Positions 49,701-60,109 of a stretch of 64,000 bases of DNA are shown in pieces. The notes under the pieces are model-generated. The model was not told the DNA's origin. It did not search any database and was given only the letters and a program-made list of their open reading frames with translations. Origin of the DNA: Costus lasius (taxonomy: Eukaryota > Streptophyta > Magnoliopsida > Zingiberales > Costaceae); contig CM050451.1 in NCBI GenBank assembly GCA_027563935.2, positions 26,985,565 through 27,049,564 on the forward strand, given 5' to 3'. The position numbers and the translations under genes are program-made. Within the stretch, counting starts at the first letter, position 1. The number at the start of each line of letters is the position of its first letter.

Positions 49701-51863
49701 GCCACCTGACACCTTCAGAATATTCATTTAACATAACATTTAACAAGCTTAATATAATTTTTTATAATCTAGACAATCTCCAAGTTAGTGAAAATAAGGA
49801 TCCTAAGAGCCTAGATACTTTCACATGATCTATCAAATGATGAAGAATTTGACATGCTATAACATTACTAGGTCAACTCCAAAGCGAAGGAAAAAAAGTT
49901 CAATTACACAGGCAGTTTATGCATGCCCTCTTCCTTACAGAGACTAGAGTCGATGCAGATAATGTGGATAATATAACTACTTTAATTAATTCCAAGACGA
50001 AGTTACTTTCATAATTACTCTATAGTCTATGGGGTGTATTTATTGTATTTGAAACTCCAACTTACTTTAGTGTTGAAGTGAAAAATTCTCCAAGCCAAGT
50101 GATTTCAAGAATTAACTTAGATATTGTATGTAATATTCCATCTTTTCGTTTTTCTATGTACTACAACCTGTACTCTAATTTAGAGTGTATTGATATGTGG
50201 AATGTTTCACACAACTACTTGCCTTAGCCGTGGATGATTCCAATTGACTTTAGAATGATATTTTTCAATTTGATTAAGTATGGTGGTATATAGTTATTGC
50301 CCCACATACTAACTAGAAACTCTAATATCTTGAACCACATAGCCTACCTAACCAAAAATAGAAGGATGCTCTATTTACATGGTCAAACTCATCATCTGGT
50401 AAAAGGTGCATTTCAACTAAGTTGGACCGCATACTTATGAATCACGAGTGGGCTATGAATTATATGAATAGAAAGCGTATGTTCTATTTTTTATCAATCC
50501 TCAACTTTAATCAACATAGGAGACTATGGTAATAAAGGTATAAGGTTCGAGCTCTTTAATTAATGAACTAAAAAACCTAATTTTTTAAATAGATTTGGGA
50601 ACCTAATGGCACACTTTTATTATCACACATCCCAATTAGCATAATCTATCGCAAGTATGCCATTTTGAATGAAATAACTTATCAGTGAAGCGTGAAAAAC
50701 AGAGTGCATGCCCCTTACACCAAATCTTGTGCGTCCAAGTTGTGAAAGCTGATAATTCAACAAAAACAAAAACAAAAATATTATGGTTTTGATTGCTTAC
50801 ATCTATTACAATAGGTGGTAGTGAATTCTACTAGTTCAAAAAGGTTTTATTATGTAGCGTACTTGTTCTCTTAAATGAAGGGTAAACCCTTGATACAAGG
50901 AATGAAGGAATTGTTGTTATGTTGCTATAAGATCCACAATAATGAATGAAAACAATTTTCCTTTTCACAAAACAGAATAATCAACCTTAGTCATCACAAA
51001 ATGTTTCTAGAACAAAGACACTCCAGATAAGTGTATTTTGTTGATTTCAAATTGCAATGTGCTACAACAGCAATGCCATCTCAAGTCTAAACTCAATCAA
51101 TAACGTAGTGAAGAAATGGGTGCACAATTCTAACTCTGCACATTCTCTATTTTTAGCCCAGCTAAATAATGTTACAAAACCAAAAATTGTTGACTTTGAA
51201 TTCAATGCCATAGCTTAAAAGGTCCATTAATCAAATACCTTTACATGTAATGTACAATAACAACTTTGGGTGAGTGGTAACATATGAAGGGTTAAAAGTA
51301 GAAGGTGAAGTGAAAAGAGAATAAAGTAAAGATATTCCCGGTGAAGCTCAGAACATTATTCAAAACAGAAGAAAAAAAATTAAAATAACCTCTCAAGCTC
51401 AAAATACATCAAAATTACAAATTAATTTCAGGTGAAAATCAGTAAGTTATACCTCAGCAGCCTCCAACAAGTGGCCTTCATCTTTGTAAACAACTCCACA
51501 GTGGGTGAGGGCACAAGCATTCATCGGATCAAGTTTAATTGCTTCCATAAAGCAACCAAGAGCTTGTTGCAGGAGACTCTGCAATTGAAGGCAAATCCCC
51601 TTCCCTATGAGGGCTTCCACATTGATTTTATCCTTTTCAAGTACACTTTCGTACAACACCTGAGCATCCTCAAACTTGTTCCGTGTCCTCAGGATATTGG
51701 CATATGAGAGGGCATCCTTTCCATCGAATTTCTTCTTAAGTAATGGAACTTGGGGCTGAGATGGGCATGCATCTGACGAAGACCTAAATTCTTTGGGGCA
51801 GTCATTCTCAGATAGTCCACTCGCCCTCTTTTTACTGTTACCTGTTTCCTCTGTCCATGCCAT
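31724..51863 (-). CDS. SPY: SPINDLY, nucleocytoplasmic protein O-fucosyltransferase, 917 aa
   Basis: SPY transfers fucose from GDP-fucose to Ser/Thr of nuclear and cytosolic proteins such as DELLA repressors of gibberellin signalling. Coding exons in order: 51453-51863, 48162-48323, 47896-48071, 47717-47792, 42618-42746, 42202-42321, 42014-42082, 41851-41932, 39599-39693, 37439-37503, 36408-36606, 35990-36184, 33863-33957, 33636-33771, 33350-33567, 32549-32676, 31724-32121. They sum to 2754 nt with every phase matching; Arabidopsis SPY is 914 aa. Residues ~45-440 are about ten TPRs (for example ALSCYEKAVLERPLYAEAYC). The OGT-like domain follows: HSVSYFIEAPLSHHDY, VELTGHTANNKLG, ITFGSFNNLAK (Lys670, aligning with the nucleotide-phosphate-binding Lys of human OGT) and DTFPYAGTTTTCESLYMG. 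The start is the ATG at 51863; an in-frame GTG lies 12 bp upstream. No lesion is visible, so it should be functional. Confidence 0.97.
35158..35249. mobile_element. Miniature hAT-type MITE, 92 bp, in a SPY intron
   Basis: The left end CATAGTTTAATGTACCAA and the right end, reverse-complemented, CACAATTTAAACTACCAA agree at 14 of 18 positions. Flanks are TAAGAAAC (35150-35157) and TAAGAAAG (35250-35257), an 8-bp duplication with one mismatch. GGACCAGTGTATCC and GGGATACCAGT inside are inverted subterminal motifs shared with the other small MITEs in this gene. Confidence 0.7.
37504..39598 (-). other. SPY: SPY intron with an inserted GC-richer block
   Basis: Contains a roughly 1000-bp segment (38011-39010) of different composition, bounded by TACCAAAC on both sides. 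It includes GTACTGGTCAGAGC and CTTGGTACCATCC motifs like those of the MITE family. No coding capacity is recognised. Confidence 0.4.
39909..39934. repeat. (TA)n microsatellite in a SPY intron
   Basis: About 13 TA repeats within the intron between exons ending 39694 and 41851. Confidence 0.85.
40813..40934. mobile_element. Miniature hAT-type MITE, 122 bp, in a SPY intron
   Basis: The left end is CAAGGTTTTAGAA; the right end, reverse-complemented, is TAAGGTTTTAGAA. CTTATACC flanks both sides (40805-40812 and 40935-40942), a perfect 8-bp duplication. The interior is rich in CCAGTAC, AGTACTAG and TAGTACCAGTACC motifs. Confidence 0.9.
41625..41772. mobile_element. Miniature hAT-type MITE, 148 bp, in a SPY intron
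   Basis: The left end is CAAGATTTGAAAAACCGGTC; the right end, reverse-complemented, is CAAGGTTTGAGGACCGAAAT. ACCAAAAG stands on both sides (41617-41624 and 41773-41780), a perfect 8-bp duplication. The interior has AACCGGTATACCAGTC and CGGTCAGACCGATAC motifs. It lies 79 bp from SPY exon 41851-41932. Confidence 0.92.
42472..42511. repeat. 20-bp tandem duplication in a SPY intron
   Basis: GAAACTATGG-x-ATCAAGTAA occurs twice, head to tail, with one base difference. Confidence 0.85.
43074..43660. repeat. Pyrimidine-rich direct repeat in SPY intron
   Basis: Two C/T-rich copies of about 230-254 bp. GCCATCTCCTATTTTA occurs at 43300 and 43554, and AATGGTCTTACT at 43401 and 43628. The SPY transcript is purine-rich here. 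The Ser/Pro/Phe-rich plus-strand frames come from composition and are not genes. Confidence 0.7.
44597..45545 (+). pseudogene. hAT transposase relic (BED finger / DUF659 type) inside SPY intron
   Basis: On the plus strand, antisense to SPY. Translation of 44615-44740 gives GCKHGLKVHNQRKIKCKYYK followed by SGIYWLKHHLTCTEPC, the pattern of a plant BED finger (CKYC.K..SGGI.RLKHHLA). The second Cys is replaced by Tyr. Then come NQGIINQIFEKDLKE, a stop, and ACQ-x-IARFFY. Later pieces are STIDLSDISKTANKVFETVD, DIVEKVW and LCNTLYS, matching the DUF659 region, and TFIY near 45528. There are numerous stops and frameshifts, and the C-terminal dimerisation domain is absent, so this is an old fragment. 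Confidence 0.8.
47166..47551. mobile_element. hAT-type MITE, 386 bp, in a SPY intron
   Basis: The left end is CAAGGAAGCAAAAACCGATC; the right end, reverse-complemented, is CAAGAATTGAAAAACCGGTC. Flanks are CTTGTAAT (47158-47165) and CTTATAAT (47552-47559), an 8-bp duplication with one mismatch. The subterminal parts are arrays of GGTACCGGTAC, CGGTACGGTATCGG and ACCGGTTTT. It is the largest of the CAAG-ended family in this gene and lies 165 bp upstream of the exon at 47717-47792 in plus coordinates. Confidence 0.9.
48324..51452 (-). other. SPY: SPY intron, 3129 bp
   Basis: Between the first and second coding exons. Contains an 18-bp duplication of GAGGGTTTTGAGAGAG near 49380. No bounded transposon or protein domain is recognised in it. 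Confidence 0.85.
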
Positions 51864-52466
51864 TGATAATTCCACCTTTAATCTGCTTCATGAAACAAAA
51901 GAAATGAAAATGTATCCAAAAAAAAAAAAAGTAAAATGTTCCCTTCATGAGCACGGCTAAATGCTCTTGGTAGTCAGGCTATATGTGGAACTCAAACAGA
52001 GGAAGAAAAACAAGAAGGGAAACGAACAAGGATATCTGGTACCAGATAAATCTGCAGTTTCCCAAATATTATAACCCAATGTAACGTTGCCAAGAGAGCC
52101 CTAAGTGATATTGAAAAATCTAAGAACCAAAATCTAAACTTTTATACAGTAATAAGTAGCTAGTTCATTGATCATTCAAAAAAAGGGGCAAAAGAGAAAT
52201 AAAGCCATAATGCAGACAATCTCAATTGGGCTGACACGCAGAATCCCTCCGAAGTCCAAGGAAGTCAACCAAACAGCAAGTCCTTTAACAGGACGAAATG
52301 GCCGGCTGTCAACAGATAATTCCAGATGCAACGCGAGAAACCAAAAAAAATAAAAAATAAAAACACGAAAGCGTAACCCACACGGAAGAACATAAGAACA
52401 CGGAATTCACAAGCCAGCGCAAGAGCGGAAAGGACTAAGGCGGACCGCTAGGGTTTCGGCGCTTAC

Positions 52467-52620
52467 ATTGGAGGTCGGAGCAGCCGGATAGCTCGGAGAG
52501 GGATTCCATGGGAGAGTGTGCGAGGGTTTGGAGCGAGCTAAAACCGGAGAAATCCGGGAGAACGAGGGTCGGCGGCGAGCGCGGGATAGAGAAATAAGAC
52601 TTAGCTTGTCACTCTTCACC
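52467..52620 (-). other. SPY: SPY non-coding first exon
   Basis: A donor CCAAT|GTAAGC at 52466-52465 and an acceptor GAAGCAG|AT near 51883 define a 5' UTR intron of about 580 bp. A non-coding first exon is also known for Arabidopsis SPY. The transcription start is not fixed; the right limit is approximate. The flank at 52620-52700 is rich in CT on the plus strand. Confidence 0.65.
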
Positions 52621-53175
52621 TCGCTGCCGCTCCCCCTTCTCCCCCCCTCGTTCTATTTTCGTCGCTTTTTTTTTTTCACTCTCGCTCGCTTCGCCCTTTT
52701 CGCTGCTGGCTGCTATGCTGCAGCTGGCCTTTTTCCCGTCGCCTTTATTGTTAAGATTAAGGATACGATTTGTGGGCTATTAGCGCTTATTCTACTGGAC
52801 TGCAGCGCGCTTGTTGGGTTGCCCTTGCTGATAGGACTCCCTTAGAATACGATCAAAGCCACAAACTACGAAATACTTACGACGCGCTGACAAGTGACGA
52901 CTGGTGCCGGCATGTTCCGCATCCGAGTGCGTGAGAATAGATTTATTGATGTGACTTGATTCGTCCCGTCGTGCCTAATGTTGCAACTTAGAGCATTTTA
53001 CACATCGCGTTCTCCACGTTTTGCACGCACTATTCAAGGATAATATTAGACCGGACAAAATTTGCCCGTTGATTTGATCTGATTCGATCCAAAGTTTAGA
53101 CGAATTCGAGTCAACTATAATCATGTTCGGATTATAAACAGATCAACCAATTTATATATTGACCCGTTTAACCCG

Positions 53176-53197
53176 ATTATATTATATTATATTATAT

Positions 53198-53250
<53 letters not shown>
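53176..53250. repeat. (ATTAT)n then (TA)n microsatellite
   Basis: Roughly five ATTAT pentamers run into more than 20 TA repeats. Confidence 0.9.
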
Positions 53251-53254
<4 letters not shown>

Positions 53255-54212
53255 AAATATAGGTTCACCTAACTTTCATTACTAGTCCATAAGTCCAAAT
53301 ATTTTTTAATTATCTTGTAACTCATATTTCGTTCTACACATAAACCCAAAATTTTATTAATTTTAATAAAATTTTTATCAATTTACTATTTATGTTTAAA
53401 ATATTAATGATAAAGGGGTTATTCGGATCATGTCAGGTTGACCCAATTATATTCGGGTCGTGTTCGTATTAGACAATTTGACCCAATTAATTAAACGGAT
53501 CATATTCGGGTTAGCTTAATCGGGTCACGGATCACAGCTGACACCACCCATTTATGATCTGCTAACCTGAATTGCTAGATCTTGATGATATCATAGAAAT
53601 ATGCCATTTATATTTATATTTAAAAATTATAAAATAGTTCATTTATATTATTATATAAAAGAAATGGGTCATTTAACTACAAATATAAAAAAATTTATTT
53701 TAAGAAAAATTAGTTTTCTCTATTTTTACTAAAAACGTAGTATTTTTCTAATTATATTTAGTGGCCACTATTATAATCAATCGTCACCAACGACAATCGA
53801 TGAAGGCCTTTGTATTAGTAATATATTATAGGATTCATTCCGAGCACATTCTAAAAAGCTACTATCGTTGGTTGCAACTTGCAAGCATTGTATATTTCGT
53901 TGACGGCTACAACAATTGATGTGGTTCCTTTTTTTCAAATCGGTACTAGTGTCACGCCGCCCTGGTTTATGCTAATACACAGATCAATTTTTTTAATCAT
54001 TACACATATTTTAAAGGGCATGCTGAGGTTCAAATTGATCAAAGTCTCACGTAGGAGGACGTGTCTAAGTGATTCGTTCAGGTTCAGCACGACCGGCAAG
54101 GGAGCACCTATGCGCACTCTTTAGCCTCCACGAAGGGTTTCGGTCTTTGTCCATCCTAGGAAAGAGAGAAGAGAGAGAACATATGTCAGTATTAAAAATC
54201 AACTAAGATAAG

Positions 54213-54213
<1 letters not shown>

Positions 54214-54260
<47 letters not shown>
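54214..54260. repeat. (TA)n microsatellite
   Basis: An uninterrupted run of about 23 TA repeats. Confidence 0.9.
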
Positions 54261-54264
<4 letters not shown>

Positions 54265-55164
54265 TTCCAGACCCACACTCGAATCCGATTAGATTTTTAG
54301 CCTATGCCCGGAAATTGGATTCGGCGCCCAAATTCTTACGTGAACTCTGAATTCTGGCCTCCGCCCGAATTTGCATTCGATTTTGGGGTCAACGGGTCAA
54401 CACCCCGTCCGCGTCACACACGCGCTCGTGCCGAAGCCTGCTTGTTTCGTTCGAGTTGGGACAGAAGCGTCACGCTTCTCCGGCGGACGTGAGGCCGCCG
54501 CGACCTGGGTTTGTACGGGGCAAAGGGGCCTTGCCACCTTGATGAAGGATGAATTTTAGCCCTAGATCTCCTTAGGTATGTAGCTCAAGCAAAGTTACCA
54601 GATGATGCAGTATTCGAGTGAAGACTAATTAGCATGCGCTATTTAGGGCTTAGGATTGGAAAGAAGGCACCTGAGGCCCCCTTAGGGAGGGGGCCGAATC
54701 CCCTTTGGTTCTTGATCCCAATGAGCTGCAGCTAGATTGAACACATAGGTGATTTATCTTTGCTTCCAAGGATTCTTCAGCTCCTATCAGATGACAACCT
54801 TGCGTGGGCTTCAATCAGCGGCAATGGAATAGTAGTGCGAGGAGTGAGGACAACTTAGGTGGCCAGCAGCAAGAGGATGAAGAGAAGAGAGGAGAGGAGG
54901 TAGAAGAGAAGAGAAGAGAAGAGAAGGATAAGGAGAGGAGCAAGTTCAACTCTCGGTACACAAGAGGAGCAAGCTCCACTCTCAGCACAAACGAACACAG
55001 CTAACATAAGGTTTTTCCAAATGATTTCAACTTAGTGTAGAATGTGACAATACAAGGGCTTTAAACCCTTACACCTCAACGTTAACATTTTGGTGGCCTT
55101 TGGAATTCCATCATAGCTAGACATGATTTGAATTTGCAGCTATTACATGCGCTGCTAACTGTTG

Positions 55165-57150
55165 TGTCCGCAAGTGCACGGATACTCGAAGTAATATTTA
55201 AGATATCGAACCACAGGGACTTCGCTGTTAAGTACTGACTAATTGAGTTTTCACTAGCTAAGCAAATCGAGGGTTGTGTAAATAGCAATCGAACTGTAAT
55301 CGAAGTAAATCAGAATGAGAGAATCGAGACTAGGGGTTCATTAGTCTTAATATTCATGACTAAATATGATTAAAGATTAATCAATTTATCTTTGTTACGG
55401 TTAAGATATAATTCACTTGATAAACAAACTAACTCACTCTCGTGCAATTAGTTTACAAAGAACTATCCTCACTCTCGTGCAAGATCAATTCAATGCTAAA
55501 TATAAGTGAATTTTGGCTAAAGAGATAAAGAATCACTCTCGTGCATTCTACCTCAATACCAAGATCTCAAGCAAAACTAAGCACTCTCGCACCTTAGTTT
55601 CACAGGTTTTACTCAAGGCTTTCTAACAATCTAACATCTATCTCTAGCATGTTATCATGTCTGAAACAAGAATAAATTCTAGGTCATAACATTAACAAGA
55701 AATAAGCTTCTAAAATCTATGGGTAAGAACACAACCAATCTCTTGCGATGAGCTCTTACAATAAATTCTAGGGCTCCAAGTTCTATGATATCATCTTCTC
55801 AGTCCATAGCATAAAACTCTAAAACATGTTAATGCATGATGCTAAAAACGATTGAAGGCATAAATCACTTGAGTAAAATAACCATAGCAAAGATATATTG
55901 ATGTGAGAAAAGTTATTTAGTCATTAAAATATCAAGAGAATAACACCCTCATGTCCCAAGAGGAGTTTAAGCTAGCATGCTGAAGAAGTTACAATATTCC
56001 ATGGTTTTAGAGAGTCAAAAATCGAAGGAAGAGAAGAGTTTAGAAAATACAGCACGGCTGTGAAATATTTCACAGTATTTTGCAAGTTGAAACGGTGAAC
56101 AGTGTCTGCGCCTCTTCTTTCTTTGATTTCTCTTCCAATTGACTTCTTTTCGTTCTAAAACTTATGGTACGTTGTCTCCTCCTCCAGGCGAAGCTTTAGT
56201 ATGAATTTCGCTGTCTGAGATGGTCTGGATTCGTCGCGATGGCGTAACCCTAGGCGGCAGTATGAATTATGATTTCTCTCTGTCGAGTGGATGAAAATTA
56301 GGGCTTTTTGTGTCATCCTCTTCCTCTAGTTGGTTGCCTCTTTATTGCTTCTTACATCATCGAATTTAAGGGTCTGGATCACTCGCAATCGTCTCCACAA
56401 AAATCGGGCGTCGAAATTGACCTGGGAGTCGTATTCAAAAATAGAAATACGGCAGTGTAATAGTTCACGGCTTTGCCGTAAAATCGGCTGAACTCTCTGG
56501 TCGGAAACGTCTGAAAAATACGGCCCGTGAAATAGTTTACGGCCCGTGAAATAGTTTACGGCCCTGCCATAAAATCGATCGAGCGTTCTGTTATGAAAGT
56601 GCTGGAAAATACGGCACCGTAATATGGTTCACGGCCCTGCCGTAAAATCGGCTAAACTCTCTGGTCGAAAGCATCTGGAAAATACGGCCCATGAAATAGT
56701 TTACGGCAGTGCCGTAATTTCAGCAATGGTTTCTGTTCCGAAAGTGCTCCAAAATACGGTCGTGTAATTCTTTATGGTGGTGCCGTAAAATCTGAGAAGT
56801 TTTCTGTTTGGAAAATCGCAAAAATACGGTCGTGCTCTCGATAATACGGTAGCCGCGAAAAATACGGCACTATATTATAAATACGGCCCTGCCGTATTTT
56901 GGTCATTAGCCTCGATTTGCGTGAAATTTCTTGTGTGATCTCTTCTTGATGTTGAGAATTCTTCTATGTATTTGATTTTGCTCGAAAAAACCCTAAAATG
57001 ATGCATTTTTGCCTGAAAATCATGAAAAACCAAAATAGAAGTAGACTTTGCAATATTTGATGGATTCAGCATAAAAACAAGTAAAAGATCCTCAATTTAG
57101 CATGAAAAGGTATTTAAAATGATAAAAAATATACTATATATTTTGGTGTC
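55165..57150. repeat. LTR-like block, TGTCCGCAAGTGCA family, copy 2
   Basis: Starts TGTCCGCAAGTGCACGG and ends near GGTGTCATCA at 57141-57150. The flanks CTAAC (before TGTTGTGTCC) and CTTAC (after TCATCA) could be a 5-bp target duplication with one mismatch. CACTCTCGTGCA recurs four times at 55434-55595. No gag or pol lies next to it, so it is probably a solo LTR. Its start matches the block at 26717. Confidence 0.55.
56437..56900. repeat. Palindromic AATACGGC minisatellite
   Basis: About six diverged units of 65-95 bp. Each carries AAATACGGC, then a GTGAAATAGTTTACGG segment, then CCTGCCGTAAAATCGG and CTCTGGTCGAAA. TACGGC at the start and GCCGTA at the end of each core are inverted, so each unit can form a hairpin. 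GTGAAATAGTTTACGGCCC is tandemly doubled near 56527. It lies inside the LTR-like block. Confidence 0.8.
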
Positions 57151-57932
57151 ATCACTTACTTTGATTGGTGGCTATGAGCGGTGGATGATATGCTGTTGGC
57201 TTTCTTCGCGCATGCTGCATAAGCGGGAGTTGTCTTTGAGTGTTGGCTGCATTGATTTGGCAGGATTTGGTGTGGTTGCTGACTAGGATTAAGCTTTGAC
57301 TTTGCTGAGCCGAGCTTGAGTCTGACCCGATTGAATTTGAGCTAGATGTTGAGTGTGACGTATGTATCTGGCTGGGCAACATTGGAATGGCTGCTAATTT
57401 GGAGTTGAGTTTAGTTTTGCTAACTTGAACTTGATTTGCTATTGCTGATTCTAGATTTGGCTTGAGAAGTAAACTTTGACCATGTTGCTTGACTTGATTT
57501 TGACCTTGCTGCTTGCATTGGCTGCTGATAGATATTGTTGTCTTTGAAGTCTCGGCAGAAATTAGAGTGGCTGTTGACTTGAGCTTGGAATTCCACGGAT
57601 GTTGGTTTGTTGTTGAGGTGCTTGGGTGCCTTGTAGTGCATTACAGGTGCATAAAACCTAGGCTAGTAACAACCTACTACATTCACTACAAATCAAAATA
57701 AAGACTTCAAAATAAATCTTAGGCTAAATCCTAACTACAACATAACATCAAATGCTGAAATTTAAATAAAGTTTGCAACATGCTGAAATTAACAAGTTCA
57801 AAATATCAACATGCAACAAGTTTTCCAAAATGATGTCACGCATAATTAAATCCTTGAAGATGTCCCTACATCACACCTTCTTCCTGCGTTCGTCCAAGAC
57901 GAGGAGTCCCCGTCGTCCGCCTGAGGTTGCAG
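57151..57932. other. No confirmed gene; T/G-rich stretch
   Basis: TTGACTTTGCTG/TTGACTTGA-type words recur at 57230-57590. The last 100 bp before the Copia LTR is a GC-richer CGTCCAAGACGAGGAGTCCC stretch. No domain is seen in the short frames. Confidence 0.45.
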
Positions 57933-59226
57933 TGTTGGAATTTTTGGTCTAACAGGATTATGCACCCTAGGTTTTAAGAGAAATCCTAATTGGATAATCC
58001 TTATTGGATTATGGATTTCGCACCCGAAACCTAAAAACTCCTTTATGGGGGGGGGAGCTTAGGGTTTTATCATTATAAATATGGGCTAGGTCCCCACTTG
58101 CATCCTTCGACTATTTTTTCACTTCCCATTGAGAGCCGTCTAAAGGAAGGATAGCAGTGGATGATCTCTAGCCAACATGTGGATATTAAAGCATACAAGT
58201 ATTAAGGCGCAATCAGGTACGTTTTCATGTTTTAATATTTGTTCAATTCATGTTGTTCTAAATCTATGCAATGAATTCTGTATTTACGAATGTCAAAATT
58301 TTTCTAACATGTGGTGTCAGAATGAGGTTTTGTATGGATTTAGAATGCATGATAAATTTAATTATCAAGATGTTTTATATCTTTTTTTATTTCATGTCGG
58401 TGAAATTTGGATTCTTGGTATTAGATCAAAATTTGTTAGAAAATTTCCGTAATATGGATGCGCCGAAATTTTCTCCGTAATGTGGCTCACATGTGTACAC
58501 GGTTTAGTATGGACAACTTGATCCAATCATGTTCGATTCGCTGATCGGACGGACCAGCTCGTGATGATGGAGTGGGTATGATAGTGGGTCAGCGAATGGG
58601 TTAGTCAACCCTCACCCCTTCCTCTAATTGATTTAAAGGAAATCGGAATAAATTTATTTGAAAGTGATTAGTCGTGGATGAGGATTAAAAGGAATTAATT
58701 AATTATATTTTATAATTAATTAAACGAGAACGTGAGTAAGAGATGGAAAGTTTAGAATAAAATAATAATTATTTATTCTATTTAAAGTTTTCTCTCACGG
58801 TTTTCATTCAATTCTTTTGTTTTCCTCTCTCACGCACGTAACTCGAGGGTTACTGTGCGTTCTTCTTTCTTTTCCAAATTGAAAACGGCGGTTGACATTT
58901 TGGTTTTGCTAATATCTCTCTCGCACGGTTTTCGAGAAAGAGAGATTAAGTGTAATAGAGAGTGCTTCCGCAGAAAGGCTTCCGGATTTCCTACTCCTGA
59001 TCATCGAGGAGGAATTGAAAGGCAAAGGAAAGGGGCAAAAAGACATTCCCTATTATTTCCGTGAAGAAACCGTTTGCGATGGAGAAAGGTATGCGAAGTT
59101 ATTCGTGTTTTAATCCAGTATATAGTACAGGTTGATTAATTCGGTGTTACAAGATCCTTACATGCATTTACTGTTTTCCGCTGCGCATGCTCTGAATTCT
59201 GATGCCGCATGTGTAAAGTTCCTACA
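57933..59226 (+). repeat. 5' LTR of a Ty1/Copia element, 1294 bp
   Basis: Starts TGTTGGAA and ends TTCCTACA; the ends are inverted with one mismatch. The primer-binding site follows two bases later. TATAAATA at 58074-58081 is the likely core promoter, so transcription should start near 58105. A run of about 10 G lies near 58046-58055. The 3' LTR is outside the window, so LTR-LTR divergence and the target duplication cannot be checked here. Confidence 0.88.
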
Positions 59227-59228
59227 AT

Positions 59229-59241
59229 TGGTATCAGAGCC
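59229..59241 (+). other. Primer-binding site (initiator Met tRNA)
   Basis: TGGTATCAGAGCC is the perfect complement of the 3' end of plant initiator methionine tRNA, the standard minus-strand primer of Copia elements. It lies two bases after the LTR end. Confidence 0.95.
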
Positions 59242-60109
59242 AGGTTGCTTAACATCTATTAATCACCTAAACAGAATTTGGATAGATTTCCATGTGCATG
59301 CGTTATCAAATTAGGATTGCATGTTAGAATTGTTTAATTACATGTTACATGCACGTTAGGGGTACTGGTGGATTTGATTCTCATTGATGGCATGCTAAAA
59401 TTGTTTTTACATGCTAGAATTGTTTAAATGAATGCTAGAATTCGTATGCTGCATCACGAAATTAAGTTGAATAGTATTCTTTACATTGAATAGTATTCTT
59501 TATATTGTTTAATGAAAGTAGCCGAAAGAATCCAAAGGATCCTTTTATGCTGTATGTGAATAAATGGAATTGAATGTATTCCAATTGAAGATAATCTAAG
59601 TTTAAAGTTAATTGTTTGTTCTAATAAAAGCATGTTAGTCTCCAAAGAGGCTTTGCTTAACTAATAAACATTAATTTTAAACATAGAAATTAAAGAATAA
59701 TTTAGATTAACTGTTTATTGAAAAGAGCATGTTAGTCTCCAAAGAGGCCTTGCTCGAAAGTTTATAAACATTAAATCTAAATAATTTAATTGTTCAAGAT
59801 TAAGGTAATGACAGTAAGGGACTTGAACAATTAGTTTGTAATTATAAACTAGGAGGTTGCCCAAAGGTGAACCATTGTTTATAATTATACATGTAAGGGG
59901 ATTTGTCTTTTATGTCCACTTATGTGATGGATACCCAAAAGGTAACATTCACATTAAGTGTGATGTAATTGAAAAATCTGTTAAGGTAAATTTTTCTACT
60001 AGTTACAGTTATGTATTAAAGTGTTGCCCAAAGGTCATTTTTAATACATGTTTAAAGTTATCTGAATCTGACTTAAATAACTCAAAGCATTACTGATGGG
60101 CATGTTTTA
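59242..60109 (+). other. Copia leader with internal repeats
   Basis: Non-coding leader of about 870 bp. CATGTTAGTCTCCAAAGAGG occurs at 59631 and 59728 (97-bp period). GTTGCCCAAAGGT occurs at 59856 and 60023, with a variant TACCCAAAAGGTAAC near 59932. One short frame (59857-60096) spans these motifs but has no domain. The leader ends in ATTGATTGCAG, which looks like a splice acceptor. Confidence 0.7.

Larger units (their letters stand above)
52701..55164. other. Upstream of SPY; no gene seen
   Basis: Around 53050-53560 GACCCGTTTAACCCG and ATTCGGGTCGTGTTCG motifs surround an AT core, a composition like non-autonomous hAT elements, but no matching ends were found. 53940-54560 has GC-richer decayed sequence with a TGTCACGCCG motif. 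54840-54970 is purine-rich (GAGAAGAGAA). The open frames show no domain. Confidence 0.4.

Noticed and set aside
51864..51875. GTG start 12 bp upstream of the SPY ATG
   Set aside because: It is in frame but the ATG at 51863 is the first AUG after the proposed 5' UTR splice; plants rarely use GUG.
52516..52845. Plus-strand 109-codon frame divergent from SPY
   Set aside because: Overlaps the SPY first exon and promoter, Leu/Arg-rich, no recognisable domain.
53050..53560. hAT MITE similar to 9415-9813
   Set aside because: Shares GACCCG-type motifs but I could find neither matching inverted ends nor a target duplication.
56437..56900. CRISPR-like array
   Set aside because: Units are diverged in both repeat and spacer, spacing is irregular, and the context is a plant LTR element.
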